64,000 nt of DNA, from contig JBCCAR010000010.1 in assembly GCA_039814715.1 (NCBI GenBank), positions 1 through 64,000 on the forward strand. The letters run 5' to 3'. A model generated the notes under the pieces. That model was not told where the DNA came from, made no database searches, and was given only the letters and a program-made list of their open reading frames with translations. Origin of the DNA: CAKZYD01 sp039814715 (GTDB lineage Bacteria > Pseudomonadota > Alphaproteobacteria > Sphingomonadales > CAKZYD01). Below, piece by piece: positions 8,974-17,522 of the stretch (positions are counted from its first letter, which is position 1; each line of letters starts with the position of its first letter). The translations under genes and the position numbers were made by a program.

Positions 8974-9519
8974 TTATAGGCAGCTGCTGGGCGCCGCGAC
9001 GGGTAGGTTCAGCGCTTGGCCTACGGCGCCATAGGTGAGCTTGCCCTCACACACGTTCAGCCCGTTAAGCAAATGCGTGTCGCTGCGCAGGGCCTCTCTC
9101 CACCCTTGCCGCGCGATGCTTTTAGCATGTCCAATCGTCGCGGCATTGAGCGCGTAGGTGGAGGTGCGCGCGACAGCGCCTGGCATATTGGCAACGCAGT
9201 AATGCACCACGCCGTCTACGATATAGGTGGGGTCGTCGTGTGTCGTGGCCTTTGATGTTTCAAAGCAGCCGCCTTGATCAATCGCCACATCGACAAGCAC
9301 GCTGCCATCCATCATGGTCGGCAGCATATTGCGGGTGACGAGTTTTGGTGCCGCCGCCCCTGGGACAAGAACAGCGCCGACAATCATGTCCGCGGTCGTG
9401 ATAATATCGGCCAATACGGACGGTGTTGAACGGACCACTTTGGCTTTGACACCAAAATAAGCTGACAGCCGCTCCATCACCAGCGCGTCACGCTCTAAAA
9501 TCGTCACGTCCGCTTGCAA
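8974..9519 (-). pseudogene. ald: Alanine dehydrogenase, 3' half only
   Basis: About 180 codons of an alanine dehydrogenase C-terminal half. The match is unmistakable from VLVDVAIDQGGCFETS, HDDPTYIVDGVVHYCVANM and PGAVARTSTYALNAAT to the natural C-terminus. The coding sequence is intact up to GLQADVTILERD, which in full-length Ald lies in the NAD-binding domain just after the Rossmann glycines, so roughly the first 190 residues are missing. The only possible start is a TTG inside the palindrome at 9513-9520. The catalytic N-terminal substrate-binding residues are absent, so the product should not be active. Confidence 0.85.
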
Positions 9520-9918
9520 GCCATTGCAGACGTCGTCGGGCTATCCCCATCCGCTTGCCAACGCCGCATTGTCGCAATGGAAAAAGCGGGCGTTATTGAA
9601 GGTTATAGCGCGCGGCTCAGCCCAGCAGCGCTCGGCATTTCTATGATTTTCTATTTGGAGATCACGCTCAACAACCAAACCGAGCAGACCCTGTCACAGT
9701 TTGAGGCCGCGGCGCTTGCTTTGCCGCAAGTGCTTGAATGCCATTTGATGACGGGGAAAGCGGACTACCTTATCAAAGTCGCTGCGGTTGATACTCAGGC
9801 CTATGAACAGCTGTACCGCCGCGCCATTGCGTCGCTTCCTCATGTCAGCCACATTCAATCGTCGCTGGTGATGAAGACAGTTAAACCCTGGCGCGGCTAT
9901 ATGGGCGGACGTGCTTAG
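9514..9918 (+). pseudogene. Lrp/AsnC-family regulator lacking the start of its DNA-binding domain
   Basis: A 134-codon frame matching Lrp/AsnC regulators from the middle of the helix-turn-helix (ADVVGLSPSACQRRI, then MEKAGVIEGY) through the RAM effector domain (VLECHLMTGKADYLIKV). Normal members have about 25 further residues ahead of this point, forming the first helix. The only start is a TTG inside the CTTGCAAG junction shared with the ald fragment. Lrp-type genes are commonly divergent from ald and activate it, so this is likely the partner gene. It ends 4 bases inside hypE, tail to tail. Confidence 0.8.
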
Positions 9919-10985
9919 CAAATACGCGGCAGGGGGTCGCCCGTCAGCCAATCAACCATGCGCCGCCCGCCAAGCGGCGTTTCCATTTGCACAAAGCCGT
10001 GAGCGTCTTCAGTGATTGTGCCGATGATGGCCGCGTCCTGGCCCAGCGGGTGCCCTTTCAACGCGGCAAGCGCCGTCTGCGCCTCCTCAGGAGAGACGAT
10101 GGCGATAAGTTTGCCTTCATTGGCCAAATAGAGCGGATCAACGCCAAGCAGTTCGCATGCTGCATCAACCGTTTTGCGGATGGGAATACATGTTTCCTCC
10201 AGCACTGCGCCTGTCCCGCTGGAACGGCAGAGCTCGTTAATGGCCGTGGCAAGCCCGCCTCTGGTGGGATCGCGCAAAACTTTCACGCCGTCGGTGGCGT
10301 CTAAGAGGTCGCGCACCAGGGTGTTCAGTGCCGCGCTATCGCTTTCGATCGGGCTGATCAGCGGCAGGCCTTCACGCGCGGACAAGATGGTCACGCCGTG
10401 ATCGCCTAAGGTGCCTGAAACGAGGATTTTATCTCCGGGGGCAGCTCGGTGCGCTGCCGGTGGCTCTGCAATGCGATCTGGAATGATGCCAATACCCGTT
10501 GTGTTGATGAAAATGCCGTCGCCCTTGCCGCGCTCGACCACTTTGGTATCACCAGCAATGATGGATACGCCGGCTGCAGCAGCAGCGTTGGCCATGCTAC
10601 CCACAATCGTGCGCAGGTCTTTTAAAGGAAAGCCTTCTTCTAAAATGAAGCCCGCCGTTAAATACTGCGGCACGGCGCCCGCCATGGCGACGTCATTGAC
10701 TGTGCCGTGGATGCTTAAAGCGCCAATGTCGCCGCCAGGGAAAAACAGCGGGCTCACCACATGACTATCGGTCGCGACCACCATGCGCCCATGGCCGGTA
10801 AAGCGCGCTTGATCATCTCCAGCGCCGAGCATGGGGTTGTGAAACGCCGGTAGAAACAGCTCTTCAAACAATTGCGCCGATGCTTTGCCGCCTGCGCCGT
10901 GGGTCAGCTCAATCGCGCCGCGCGCAAAATCTAGCTTTTTGGAAAACAGCCGGTCGGTGCGTTTTTCAACTTTGTCCATGCCCAT
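9915..10985 (-). CDS. hypE: Hydrogenase maturation protein HypE (thiocyanate-forming, AIR-synthase-like)
   Basis: A 356-residue AIR-synthase/PurM-fold ATPase. HypE accepts a carbamoyl group from HypF on its C-terminal Cys and dehydrates it to the cyanide ligand of the NiFe site. The protein ends in PRIC, with the required terminal Cys. N-terminal landmarks are LTHGAGGKASAQLFEE and the ATP-binding GAGDDQARF and DSHVVSPLFFPGGDIG segments; IAGDTKVVERGKGDG is the glycine-rich loop. It is the last gene of the hup-hyp operon, 5 bases after hypD. Confidence 0.96.
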   Translation of the reverse strand: MGMDKVEKRTDRLFSKKLDFARGAIELTHGAGGKASAQLFEELFLPAFHNPMLGAGDDQARFTGHGRMVVATDSHVVSPLFFPGGDIGALSIHGTVNDVAMAGAVPQYLTAGFILEEGFPLKDLRTIVGSMANAAAAAGVSIIAGDTKVVERGKGDGIFINTTGIGIIPDRIAEPPAAHRAAPGDKILVSGTLGDHGVTILSAREGLPLISPIESDSAALNTLVRDLLDATDGVKVLRDPTRGGLATAINELCRSSGTGAVLEETCIPIRKTVDAACELLGVDPLYLANEGKLIAIVSPEEAQTALAALKGHPLGQDAAIIGTITEDAHGFVQMETPLGGRRMVDWLTGDPLPRIC

Positions 10986-10990
10986 AGCGC

Positions 10991-12139
10991 CTACTCCGCT
11001 GCCACAAGATCAGCTGGCGCGGCATCACGGAAGCGGCCATAGAGATAATGCGCTGCGCAGGCGCCTTCAGGCGAGACCATGCAGGAGCCAAGCGGGTGTT
11101 CTGGCGTGCAACCAGCGGCAAAGACTTTGCAATCCGATGGCCGTTTTTCACCGCGTAAGATGCTGGCGCAGTCGCAAGCCTTATGGTCCGGCCGGGACAC
11201 ATAAGCCATCTTAAATTTGCGCTCCGCATCAAAGCAGGCGAAGTCCTCGGCCACTTGTAGCGCGCTGGCGGGAATACTGCCAAGGCCGCGCCATTCAAAG
11301 CTGTCACGGACCGTAAAAACGTTCTCGCATAGGGCCTTGGCGGCTTCATTGCCGCCTAGGCGCACAGCGCGGGCGAAGGCATTTTCCACAAACGCCTTGC
11401 CGTCGTTCACTTGCCGAACCAGCAATAGGATGGATTGCAGCAGGTCATTGGGCTCAAAGCCGGAAATCACGATGGGCTTTGTCCATTTCGCTGCCGCGTC
11501 TTCATAGGCTTCCGCGCCAATGATGGTGGAGACATTGCCTGGTCCGACAAACCCATCCAGCCGGGCGCCTGTTTCGCCGGTGCCCGTGGTCATAATGGCA
11601 TCAATGGCCGATGGGGTGAGCACGTGGTTGCAGAAGACGGAGAAGTTGCTCAGGCCTGCGTCGCTGGCTGCTTTGATGGCTGCCGCTGTTGCCGGCGTCG
11701 TCGTTTCAAAGCCAATGGCAAAAAAGACGACCTCGCGCTCAGGATTGGCCTTAGCAAGCTCCACCGCTTGCAACGTCGAATAGACCATGCGCACATCCCC
11801 GCCAGCGGCTTTGGCAGACAGCAAGGTGCGCCCTTCACTTCCAGGCACACGCATCATATCGCCATAGGTTGCCAAAATGATGTCTGGCCTGCTCTGGGCG
11901 AGATCAATAGCCATATCCAGCCGTCCGACCGGTAGCACGCAGACTGGGCAGCCAGGCCCATGGATCATGCGGATATTATCTGGCAATAGGTCTTCCAGTC
12001 CGAAGCGGCATAGTGCATGGGTGTGGCCGCCACAAAACTCCATGAAATGGTAGCGTCGGCCAAGCTCAATTTCGGCGTGGATTTGCGCTGCAATGGCTTT
12101 TGCCGCGGCTGGGTCACGGAACTCCTCGATATATTTCAT
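10991..12139 (-). CDS. hypD: Hydrogenase maturation protein HypD
   Basis: A 382-residue iron-sulfur scaffold where, with HypC, the Fe(CN)2CO unit is assembled. Conserved cysteine motifs are visible: FMEFCGGHTH near residue 35, IHGPGCPVCVLP near residue 66, and in the C-terminal third CDCASILRGEKRPSDCKVF followed by CTPEHPLGSCMVS, which supply the 4Fe-4S ligands. Length is normal. The ATG at 12139 overlaps the hypC stop by 4 bases. Confidence 0.96.
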   Translation of the reverse strand: MKYIEEFRDPAAAKAIAAQIHAEIELGRRYHFMEFCGGHTHALCRFGLEDLLPDNIRMIHGPGCPVCVLPVGRLDMAIDLAQSRPDIILATYGDMMRVPGSEGRTLLSAKAAGGDVRMVYSTLQAVELAKANPEREVVFFAIGFETTTPATAAAIKAASDAGLSNFSVFCNHVLTPSAIDAIMTTGTGETGARLDGFVGPGNVSTIIGAEAYEDAAAKWTKPIVISGFEPNDLLQSILLLVRQVNDGKAFVENAFARAVRLGGNEAAKALCENVFTVRDSFEWRGLGSIPASALQVAEDFACFDAERKFKMAYVSRPDHKACDCASILRGEKRPSDCKVFAAGCTPEHPLGSCMVSPEGACAAHYLYGRFRDAAPADLVAAE

Positions 12140-12366
12140 GGCGCCACTCCTTGGGTTATGGCGGGTGAGTGCATGGCGGCGATCTGCTGCGCGGCTTCGG
12201 CTTGATCAATTTTGCTTAGCGCGTAGCCCACATGCACGATCACATAGTCGCCAGGCATAGCATCTGGCACAAAGGCGATTGAGATAGGAACTTGTACGCC
12301 GTCGACGTCGGCAACCGCATCTTCTCCATCGATGGAAACAATTTCAGCAGGCAGGGCGAGACACAT
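12136..12366 (-). CDS. hypC: Hydrogenase assembly chaperone HypC
   Basis: A 76-residue OB-fold chaperone starting MCLALPAEIV. The Cys after the initiator Met binds the iron of the Fe(CN)2CO group and contacts the hydrogenase large-subunit precursor. The GDYVIVHVGYALSKID segment is the typical second half. It couples to HypD (4-base overlap). A second HypC-family paralogue, HupF, lies at 18830-19165. Confidence 0.95.
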   Translation of the reverse strand: MCLALPAEIVSIDGEDAVADVDGVQVPISIAFVPDAMPGDYVIVHVGYALSKIDQAEAAQQIAAMHSPAITQGVAP

Positions 12367-12379
12367 GGCTTTAGCTTCC

Positions 12380-14632
12380 TTAAGTGAGTGACATCTGGCC
12401 AGCGATCCACGCTTGGCCGAGGCTTAAGCCGCCATCATTGGCGGGAACCGCAAGCGGCAAATAGGCTTTGATGTTCTGGCTTTGCAGCGCGGTGATGAGC
12501 CCCTGAGCGAGCACTTTGTTTTGAAAGCAGCCGCCAGAAAGAGCGACGCGGCGCGTGAGGTCTTCAGCATCAAGTGTCTGGCCAATCCAATCTGCCAATG
12601 CCGCAATAAGCGTGCCGTGGAAAAGGTTCGCGCCTTCCTGCGGGTCGCTGTGCGTCATGGCGAGCAGTAATGGCCGCATGTCTAGCACCCCATCGCTGAT
12701 GTTCCAGCCGCCGCTTAGCACGCTGGGTTTGGTAACGAGCGCTTCTAAGTGCATCGGTGCTTCGCCTTCAAACTGGGCATCGGGGACAATGCCAAGCAAG
12801 CCGCAAGCGGCATCAAAGAGGCGCCCGGCAGAGCTCGTCATAGGCGTGTTGATCCGCCGCTCGAGCATCGCTGCGATCATGTGAGCGCCGTCTTTCTCTG
12901 AATAATATTGTGTGATCTGATCATTGCAGCCAAGCGCATGCAGGGCTGCAGCGCCCATACGCCAAGGCTGACGCGCAGCAACATCGCCCCCGGGCTGAGC
13001 CAGCGGCATAAAATGGCCTAATCGCCGAAATTCCGTGCGGTGCGCCAGCAGGAGTTCACCGCCCCAGCTTTCGCCATTTTCGCCAAGGCCAAAGCCATCC
13101 AATGCGAGGCCTAGGCAAGGGCCATCCAGCTGGTATTCCGCCATAACCGCAGCGATATGCGCGTGGTGATGTTGAACCCGCACCAGCGGCAGATTGACGT
13201 CCTCAGCATAGCGGGTGGCCATAAAATCAGGGTGTAAATCGCAGGCAATACGCGCCGGGTTTACCTCTAAAATGCTGCTCAGGTGAGCAACTGTCTCTTT
13301 AAAAAACCCATAGGTTGAAGGGCTTTCAAGGTCACCAATGTGCTGACTTACAAAGGCTTCCTTGCCGCGAGTGAGGCAAACCGTATTTTTCAAATGCCCG
13401 CCGACGGCCAACGTTGGGGGTATCTCTTTGCGCAGCGGGATCGGCGTTGGGGTCGCGCCGCGCGCCCGGCGCAGATAGCGCGGCGCGCCATCGATGACGC
13501 GCACAACGCTGTCATCGGCGCGCACTACGATATCGCGGTCATGCGTGACTATGATATCGGCGACGCCCTCCAAGCGCGCATGCGCCTCGGCATTGTCAAT
13601 CACCAAAGGATCGCCGCTTACATTGGCGCTGGTCATAACCAGGGCGAAGGGCTGCGGTTCTTCCAGCCAATCGAGCCCTGCCGGCGCGCCTGCAGCTGCG
13701 TGAAACAGCAAGAAATGCAGCGGTGTATAGGGCAGCATGAGCCCCAAGGTTGGCAGGCCATTGGAGATGGCCGGGCTGAGCGTGCTTGGCTTTGATTTGG
13801 CAATCACAACCGGGCGGGCACGGCCCGTGAGCGCGGCCTCTTCCTCGCTGTCCAAATGCGCGAGTTTGCGCGCAGACGCGGTTCCCGACACCATCACTGC
13901 AAGGGGTTTCCCATCACGCTGCTTGCGCGCGCGCAGGCGCTTCACAGCGTCATGGTTACGGGCGTCAACGGCCAAATGAAACCCGCCGAGCCCTTTTAGA
14001 GCGACAATCTGGCCTGCTTGAAGGGCGCCTAAAATGTCTTTGAGAGTGTGGCTTAACTGGGGCCCGCAATCCGGACAGGCATTGGGCTGGGCATGAAAGC
14101 GCCGGTCGGCCGGGTCTTCGTATTCGCTTTGGCACGTGGGGCACATGGCGAATTTCGCCATTGAGGTTTGGGCGCGGTCGTAGGGCAGGGCGCTGGTTAT
14201 GGTATATCGAGGGCCGCAGTGCGTGCAGTTGGTAAAGGCATAGCCATGGCGCCGGTTTTTGGGGTCAAATATATCGGCCAGGCAGTCGGGGCACGTCGCA
14301 GCATCTGGGCCGATTGCTGTTTTTGCAGCGCCGCTTTTTGTACTTTTTAAAAGCGCAAAGGCGGTTTCATCCGTCGCAGGAACGGTGCGAATGTCGACAG
14401 CGTCAATCCGAGAGAGCGGCGGCGGCGACAGCTGCATCGTCTCCAAAAAGCGCTGCGTATTGGCGCCTTGAATTTCAATGGTTACGCCTGCCTCGTCATT
14501 CAAAACCCAGCCGACCAAGTCCAACTTGCGCGCCAGGGTCCAAACAAAGGGGCGAAAGCCGACACCCTGCACGGCCCCGCGCACCGTCAGGCGCAGGCGT
14601 TCTTGGTGTGCGATATCAGCCCGGGTGGCCAT
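12380..14632 (-). CDS. hypF: Carbamoyltransferase HypF
   Basis: A 750-residue multidomain enzyme that converts carbamoyl phosphate and ATP into the carbamoyl group passed to HypE. Domain order: acylphosphatase-like (VRGAVQGVGFRPFVW, residues about 15-30), two zinc-finger pairs (CPDCLADIFDP..CTHCGPRYT and CPTCQSEYEDP..CPDCGP), a YrdC-like domain (AVDARNHDAVKRLRARK onward), and a Kae1-like domain with HHHAHIAAVMAE and LALDGFGLGENG. The start at 14632 shares one base with the hypB stop (TAATG); the longer frame adds an out-of-family leader. Confidence 0.96.
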   Translation of the reverse strand: MATRADIAHQERLRLTVRGAVQGVGFRPFVWTLARKLDLVGWVLNDEAGVTIEIQGANTQRFLETMQLSPPPLSRIDAVDIRTVPATDETAFALLKSTKSGAAKTAIGPDAATCPDCLADIFDPKNRRHGYAFTNCTHCGPRYTITSALPYDRAQTSMAKFAMCPTCQSEYEDPADRRFHAQPNACPDCGPQLSHTLKDILGALQAGQIVALKGLGGFHLAVDARNHDAVKRLRARKQRDGKPLAVMVSGTASARKLAHLDSEEEAALTGRARPVVIAKSKPSTLSPAISNGLPTLGLMLPYTPLHFLLFHAAAGAPAGLDWLEEPQPFALVMTSANVSGDPLVIDNAEAHARLEGVADIIVTHDRDIVVRADDSVVRVIDGAPRYLRRARGATPTPIPLRKEIPPTLAVGGHLKNTVCLTRGKEAFVSQHIGDLESPSTYGFFKETVAHLSSILEVNPARIACDLHPDFMATRYAEDVNLPLVRVQHHHAHIAAVMAEYQLDGPCLGLALDGFGLGENGESWGGELLLAHRTEFRRLGHFMPLAQPGGDVAARQPWRMGAAALHALGCNDQITQYYSEKDGAHMIAAMLERRINTPMTSSAGRLFDAACGLLGIVPDAQFEGEAPMHLEALVTKPSVLSGGWNISDGVLDMRPLLLAMTHSDPQEGANLFHGTLIAALADWIGQTLDAEDLTRRVALSGGCFQNKVLAQGLITALQSQNIKAYLPLAVPANDGGLSLGQAWIAGQMSLT

Positions 14633-15468
14633 TATTCCGCTGCCATGTGCTGCTGCAGCGAGAGGCCCTCTAACCAAGTCAACCAGCTTTGAATGCCAGG
14701 GGCGCCTGTCGCAGATGTTTTGATCACATCCAGCCGCGGCTGCACCTTGCGTGCATTGGCGATGAGCAACTCTACATCGAAATTGAGATAAGGTAGCAGG
14801 TCGGTCTTGGTCACGATCATTAGATCAGCGCCTGCAAACATCTCTGGGTATTTCAGCGGTTTATCTTCCCCTTCAGTGACAGAGGCCAGGACAACGCGGC
14901 CGGTTTCGCCCAGATCAAATGCGGCGGGACAGACCAAATTGCCAACATTTTCAATGAACAGCAGGCTGCCTGGAGCTGGTTTTAGATGGTTCAATGCGTC
15001 GCCCACCATTTGCGCATCAAGGTGGCAGCCTTTGCCAGTGTTGATTTGAATGGCAGGCGCGCCTGTCTCCCGGATACGCTGGGCATCATTGGCAGTTTGT
15101 TGGTCGCCTTCGATCACGGCAGCTGGCGTATCGCCGAGTGCTTTGAGCGTTTCTACCAGCAGCGTCGTTTTGCCTGATCCAGGGCTCGACATCATGTTGA
15201 TGGAAATCAGCTCATCGCGGGCAAAACGCTTCCGGTTATGGGCGGCTAGGTGATCATTTTTTGACAAGATATCCTGTTCAATTTCAATGAGGCGCGCTTG
15301 GCTTTGGCCTGGCACATGGACGCCCGCCGCGCCTTTGCCATAATCGAGCGCGCCATCCTCGCCGTGGGTGTGGTCTTGGGCGTGTTCAGGGGTGTGGCCA
15401 TGATGATGCACATGCTCATGCCCTTCAATCGCCGCGCCGTCTCCATCGCATCCGCAAACTGTGCACAT
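14632..15468 (-). CDS. hypB: Nickel-inserting GTPase HypB
   Basis: A 278-residue SIMIBI-class GTPase that, with HypA, delivers nickel to the hydrogenase large subunit. The N-terminus carries a high-affinity nickel motif, MCTVCGC (CxxCxC), then a His-rich stretch (residues about 17-36) that may store nickel. The P-loop is SSPGSGKTTLL, the metal-binding G-domain motifs are NTGKGCHLDA and ENVGNLVCPA, and the base-recognition motif is TKTD. It is one base downstream of hypA. Confidence 0.96.
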   Translation of the reverse strand: MCTVCGCDGDGAAIEGHEHVHHHGHTPEHAQDHTHGEDGALDYGKGAAGVHVPGQSQARLIEIEQDILSKNDHLAAHNRKRFARDELISINMMSSPGSGKTTLLVETLKALGDTPAAVIEGDQQTANDAQRIRETGAPAIQINTGKGCHLDAQMVGDALNHLKPAPGSLLFIENVGNLVCPAAFDLGETGRVVLASVTEGEDKPLKYPEMFAGADLMIVTKTDLLPYLNFDVELLIANARKVQPRLDVIKTSATGAPGIQSWLTWLEGLSLQQHMAAE

Positions 15469-15469
15469 G

Positions 15470-15811
15470 TCAGATCACCTCCATCGATTTAATTTTCATG
15501 TCTTCCCCGCCGGTAACAATTAGCTGGTGCGAGCCGCATTTCGGGCAGCCATCGCCGCGTTTGGCGATGGTCACCTCGCTGTCGCACGCAAAGCACTGCG
15601 CTGCGCCTGGCGGGTTTAAGATTTCCAAGTACGCGCCTTCTATCAACGTGCCGCGCGTGGCGGCATCAAAGCTGAATTCCATGGCGTGCGGGTCCACATG
15701 GCTGAGCGTGCCGATTTCTAGCGTGACTTTGGTCACACGCTCAAAAACCTGGCTCGCTGCCTGGGCCTCAATGGCGCTGACCATCCCTTGCGCAAGCGAC
15801 ATCTCATGCAT
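15470..15811 (-). CDS. hypA: Nickel metallochaperone HypA
   Basis: A 113-residue protein starting MHEMSLAQGMV, with the nickel-binding MHE N-terminus. Two CxxC pairs form the zinc site: CFACDSEV and CPKCGSHQL. It passes nickel to HypB/HupL. The start at 15811 overlaps the hupK end by 8 bases; the in-frame ATG seven codons earlier would destroy the required free MHE terminus, so it was rejected. Confidence 0.95.
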   Translation of the reverse strand: MHEMSLAQGMVSAIEAQAASQVFERVTKVTLEIGTLSHVDPHAMEFSFDAATRGTLIEGAYLEILNPPGAAQCFACDSEVTIAKRGDGCPKCGSHQLIVTGGEDMKIKSMEVI

Positions 15812-16808
15812 GGGCCGTCTCCAAAACGACATCGCAGGGCGCGCAGGGGTCGAGCGCGGCCACCAGCATAGAAGCGCTGGTATCGCTCACGTCGTGAAGC
15901 GCCGCGGCAATGCAGCATGCCGCGCCATTGGGGCTGAAGTTCCAATCGGTTGGCGCTTTGGCTGACCACCGCGCGATGACACCGTCTTGCAATGTGATTG
16001 CGTGGCGCAGGCGGCCTCGCGCCGTCATGGCAATGCCAAAGCCACTGCCATTTAGGCTTGTGGACATACCAGCGGGAGTATCTTCGCGTAGCTCTGCTGT
16101 TAGCTGCCTTAGCTGGGCTAGCATGTTGGCCCCATGCTGACGCTGCGCGCTCAGCCATGGCTCTAGCGTTGCAGCCTGCTGTGCTGGCCCCATTAAAAGG
16201 CGCGGTGTTTCTTCAGCGGCGATGGCAGTGTTGCCGCTGGCCTCAGCCTTGGCATTCAGCGCGCTGGTCGTCACACTTTTAATGCGGACATCCTGCGCTT
16301 TGGTGCAAATGCGATCACCCAGGCCTAAAACTGCATCAAACGCGCGGGTGAGCGATGTGACCGCGCTGCCCGCGACCTCCCTATCGATTGCCATCGATGC
16401 GCCGCCGATGCGGGCCCAGCTGCTTTGGAAAAGTGCGCCTTCCAAGGCCTGGCTGGCTTGCCGTGCATCTTGAACGGCCGCTGCGGGTGGAGGCATGTTG
16501 AGCACGTTTGCCCAGCTTAGCGCGGCGCGCCAAACAGCGCTAAAAATGCCCTCACTGAGCAACACCATCTCCCGCGCGGCTGCCTGCCCGCGGGGCAAGA
16601 CCACACCGCTTGCCTGTTCAGCCGCGCGCAGCGCTGCAATTTGGTGCGCGCGCGGGCAGATTGGAAACAGCAGCCCTGCCAAGGCTAGCCCATCATGAAG
16701 CGACTTGCCGGCTGCAACTGTCAGCACATCAGCCGGGCCGCTGCGCAGAACCTGCGCTTGCGCCCCGCCAACGTGCAAAACGTAGCGGCGGATCGGGGGG
16801 GTGCTCAT
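15804..16808 (-). CDS. hupK: Hydrogenase accessory protein HupK (degenerate large-subunit relative)
   Basis: A 334-residue protein that resembles a hydrogenase large subunit reduced to a scaffold. Near residue 48 it has FPICPRAHQ where HupL has RICGVC, and near the C-terminus DPCAPCDV where HupL has DPCLACSTH. HupK is thought to help build the NiFe cofactor in aerobic Proteobacteria. It follows hupIJ by 9 bases and overlaps hypA, which fits the conserved hupK-hypA order. Function beyond accessory assembly is not shown by the sequence. Confidence 0.85.
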   Translation of the reverse strand: MSTPPIRRYVLHVGGAQAQVLRSGPADVLTVAAGKSLHDGLALAGLLFPICPRAHQIAALRAAEQASGVVLPRGQAAAREMVLLSEGIFSAVWRAALSWANVLNMPPPAAAVQDARQASQALEGALFQSSWARIGGASMAIDREVAGSAVTSLTRAFDAVLGLGDRICTKAQDVRIKSVTTSALNAKAEASGNTAIAAEETPRLLMGPAQQAATLEPWLSAQRQHGANMLAQLRQLTAELREDTPAGMSTSLNGSGFGIAMTARGRLRHAITLQDGVIARWSAKAPTDWNFSPNGAACCIAAALHDVSDTSASMLVAALDPCAPCDVVLETAHA

Positions 16809-16817
16809 GGTGCTTCG

Positions 16818-17522
16818 TTAGACGGCTTGGCGTCTTCCTCCCAGAATGGACCTTCGCGATTGTTTTTGCCTTCTTTTTTCAAGTTCCTCTTGATCTACCT
16901 CAAACAGACCGTCGATTGCTTCTTTAGCAACGGTCACGGCGCTTTGGTGATCAGGGAAATCTTCCATCGGGGAGAAGAGTGAGCACGTCTCGATCAGCCC
17001 AACGCCCTGCATCTGCCCCAGAACGAAGGAAAATGTTCCAAAGGGGAAGGCATAGCTGGTTTTTGAGCCCAGCGCGCCTGGCTTTGATTGCCGCTCGGCA
17101 CTGGGCAGCAGAACAAGGTTCATGCACCACGGCGTCACGATCACGCCAATGCCATTGTCACCGTGTTCGCGAAAGCCGACCGCTTGAATGTCTAAGGCGC
17201 CATTATGAATGGGCAGGCCCAGCATGTCCTTTTCTGCATCGCGGTATGCCGCAATCAGTCGTTCCACGCGGGTCGAGATATCGGCAATCACGGCAGGGCC
17301 AGCTTTGGCGCCCGCCTTTTCTTTCACCATGAACTTTGATTGCGGGGCATCGCATTGCGGGCAGCGCCAATGCTCCGGCAGATCAGCAAAGGCTGTTCCA
17401 GGATCAATATCTTGGCTCTCATCGCCCACCTTGGGGTTATATTCCATCCAGCAAATGCCGCATTCGAGAATGTCGCCGTCCCCTAAGGCGCCGCCGACGG
17501 AGCGTTCAAAAACGAGGCTCAT
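16818..17522 (-). CDS. hupJ: Rubredoxin-HybE fusion, hydrogenase assembly (HupI-HupJ)
   Basis: A 234-residue two-domain protein. Residues 1-65 are a rubredoxin with CGIC and CPQC (Cys21, 24, 54, 57) and the usual PGTAFADLPEHWRCP segment, corresponding to HupI. Residues about 85-220 match the HybE/HupJ chaperone family (RVERLIAAYRD, then VIVTPWCMNLVLLP). HupI and HupJ are separate genes in Rhizobium leguminosarum. They are proposed to protect and process HupS in air. The start overlaps hupH by 4 bases. Confidence 0.9.
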   Translation of the reverse strand: MSLVFERSVGGALGDGDILECGICWMEYNPKVGDESQDIDPGTAFADLPEHWRCPQCDAPQSKFMVKEKAGAKAGPAVIADISTRVERLIAAYRDAEKDMLGLPIHNGALDIQAVGFREHGDNGIGVIVTPWCMNLVLLPSAERQSKPGALGSKTSYAFPFGTFSFVLGQMQGVGLIETCSLFSPMEDFPDHQSAVTVAKEAIDGLFEVDQEELEKRRQKQSRRSILGGRRQAV

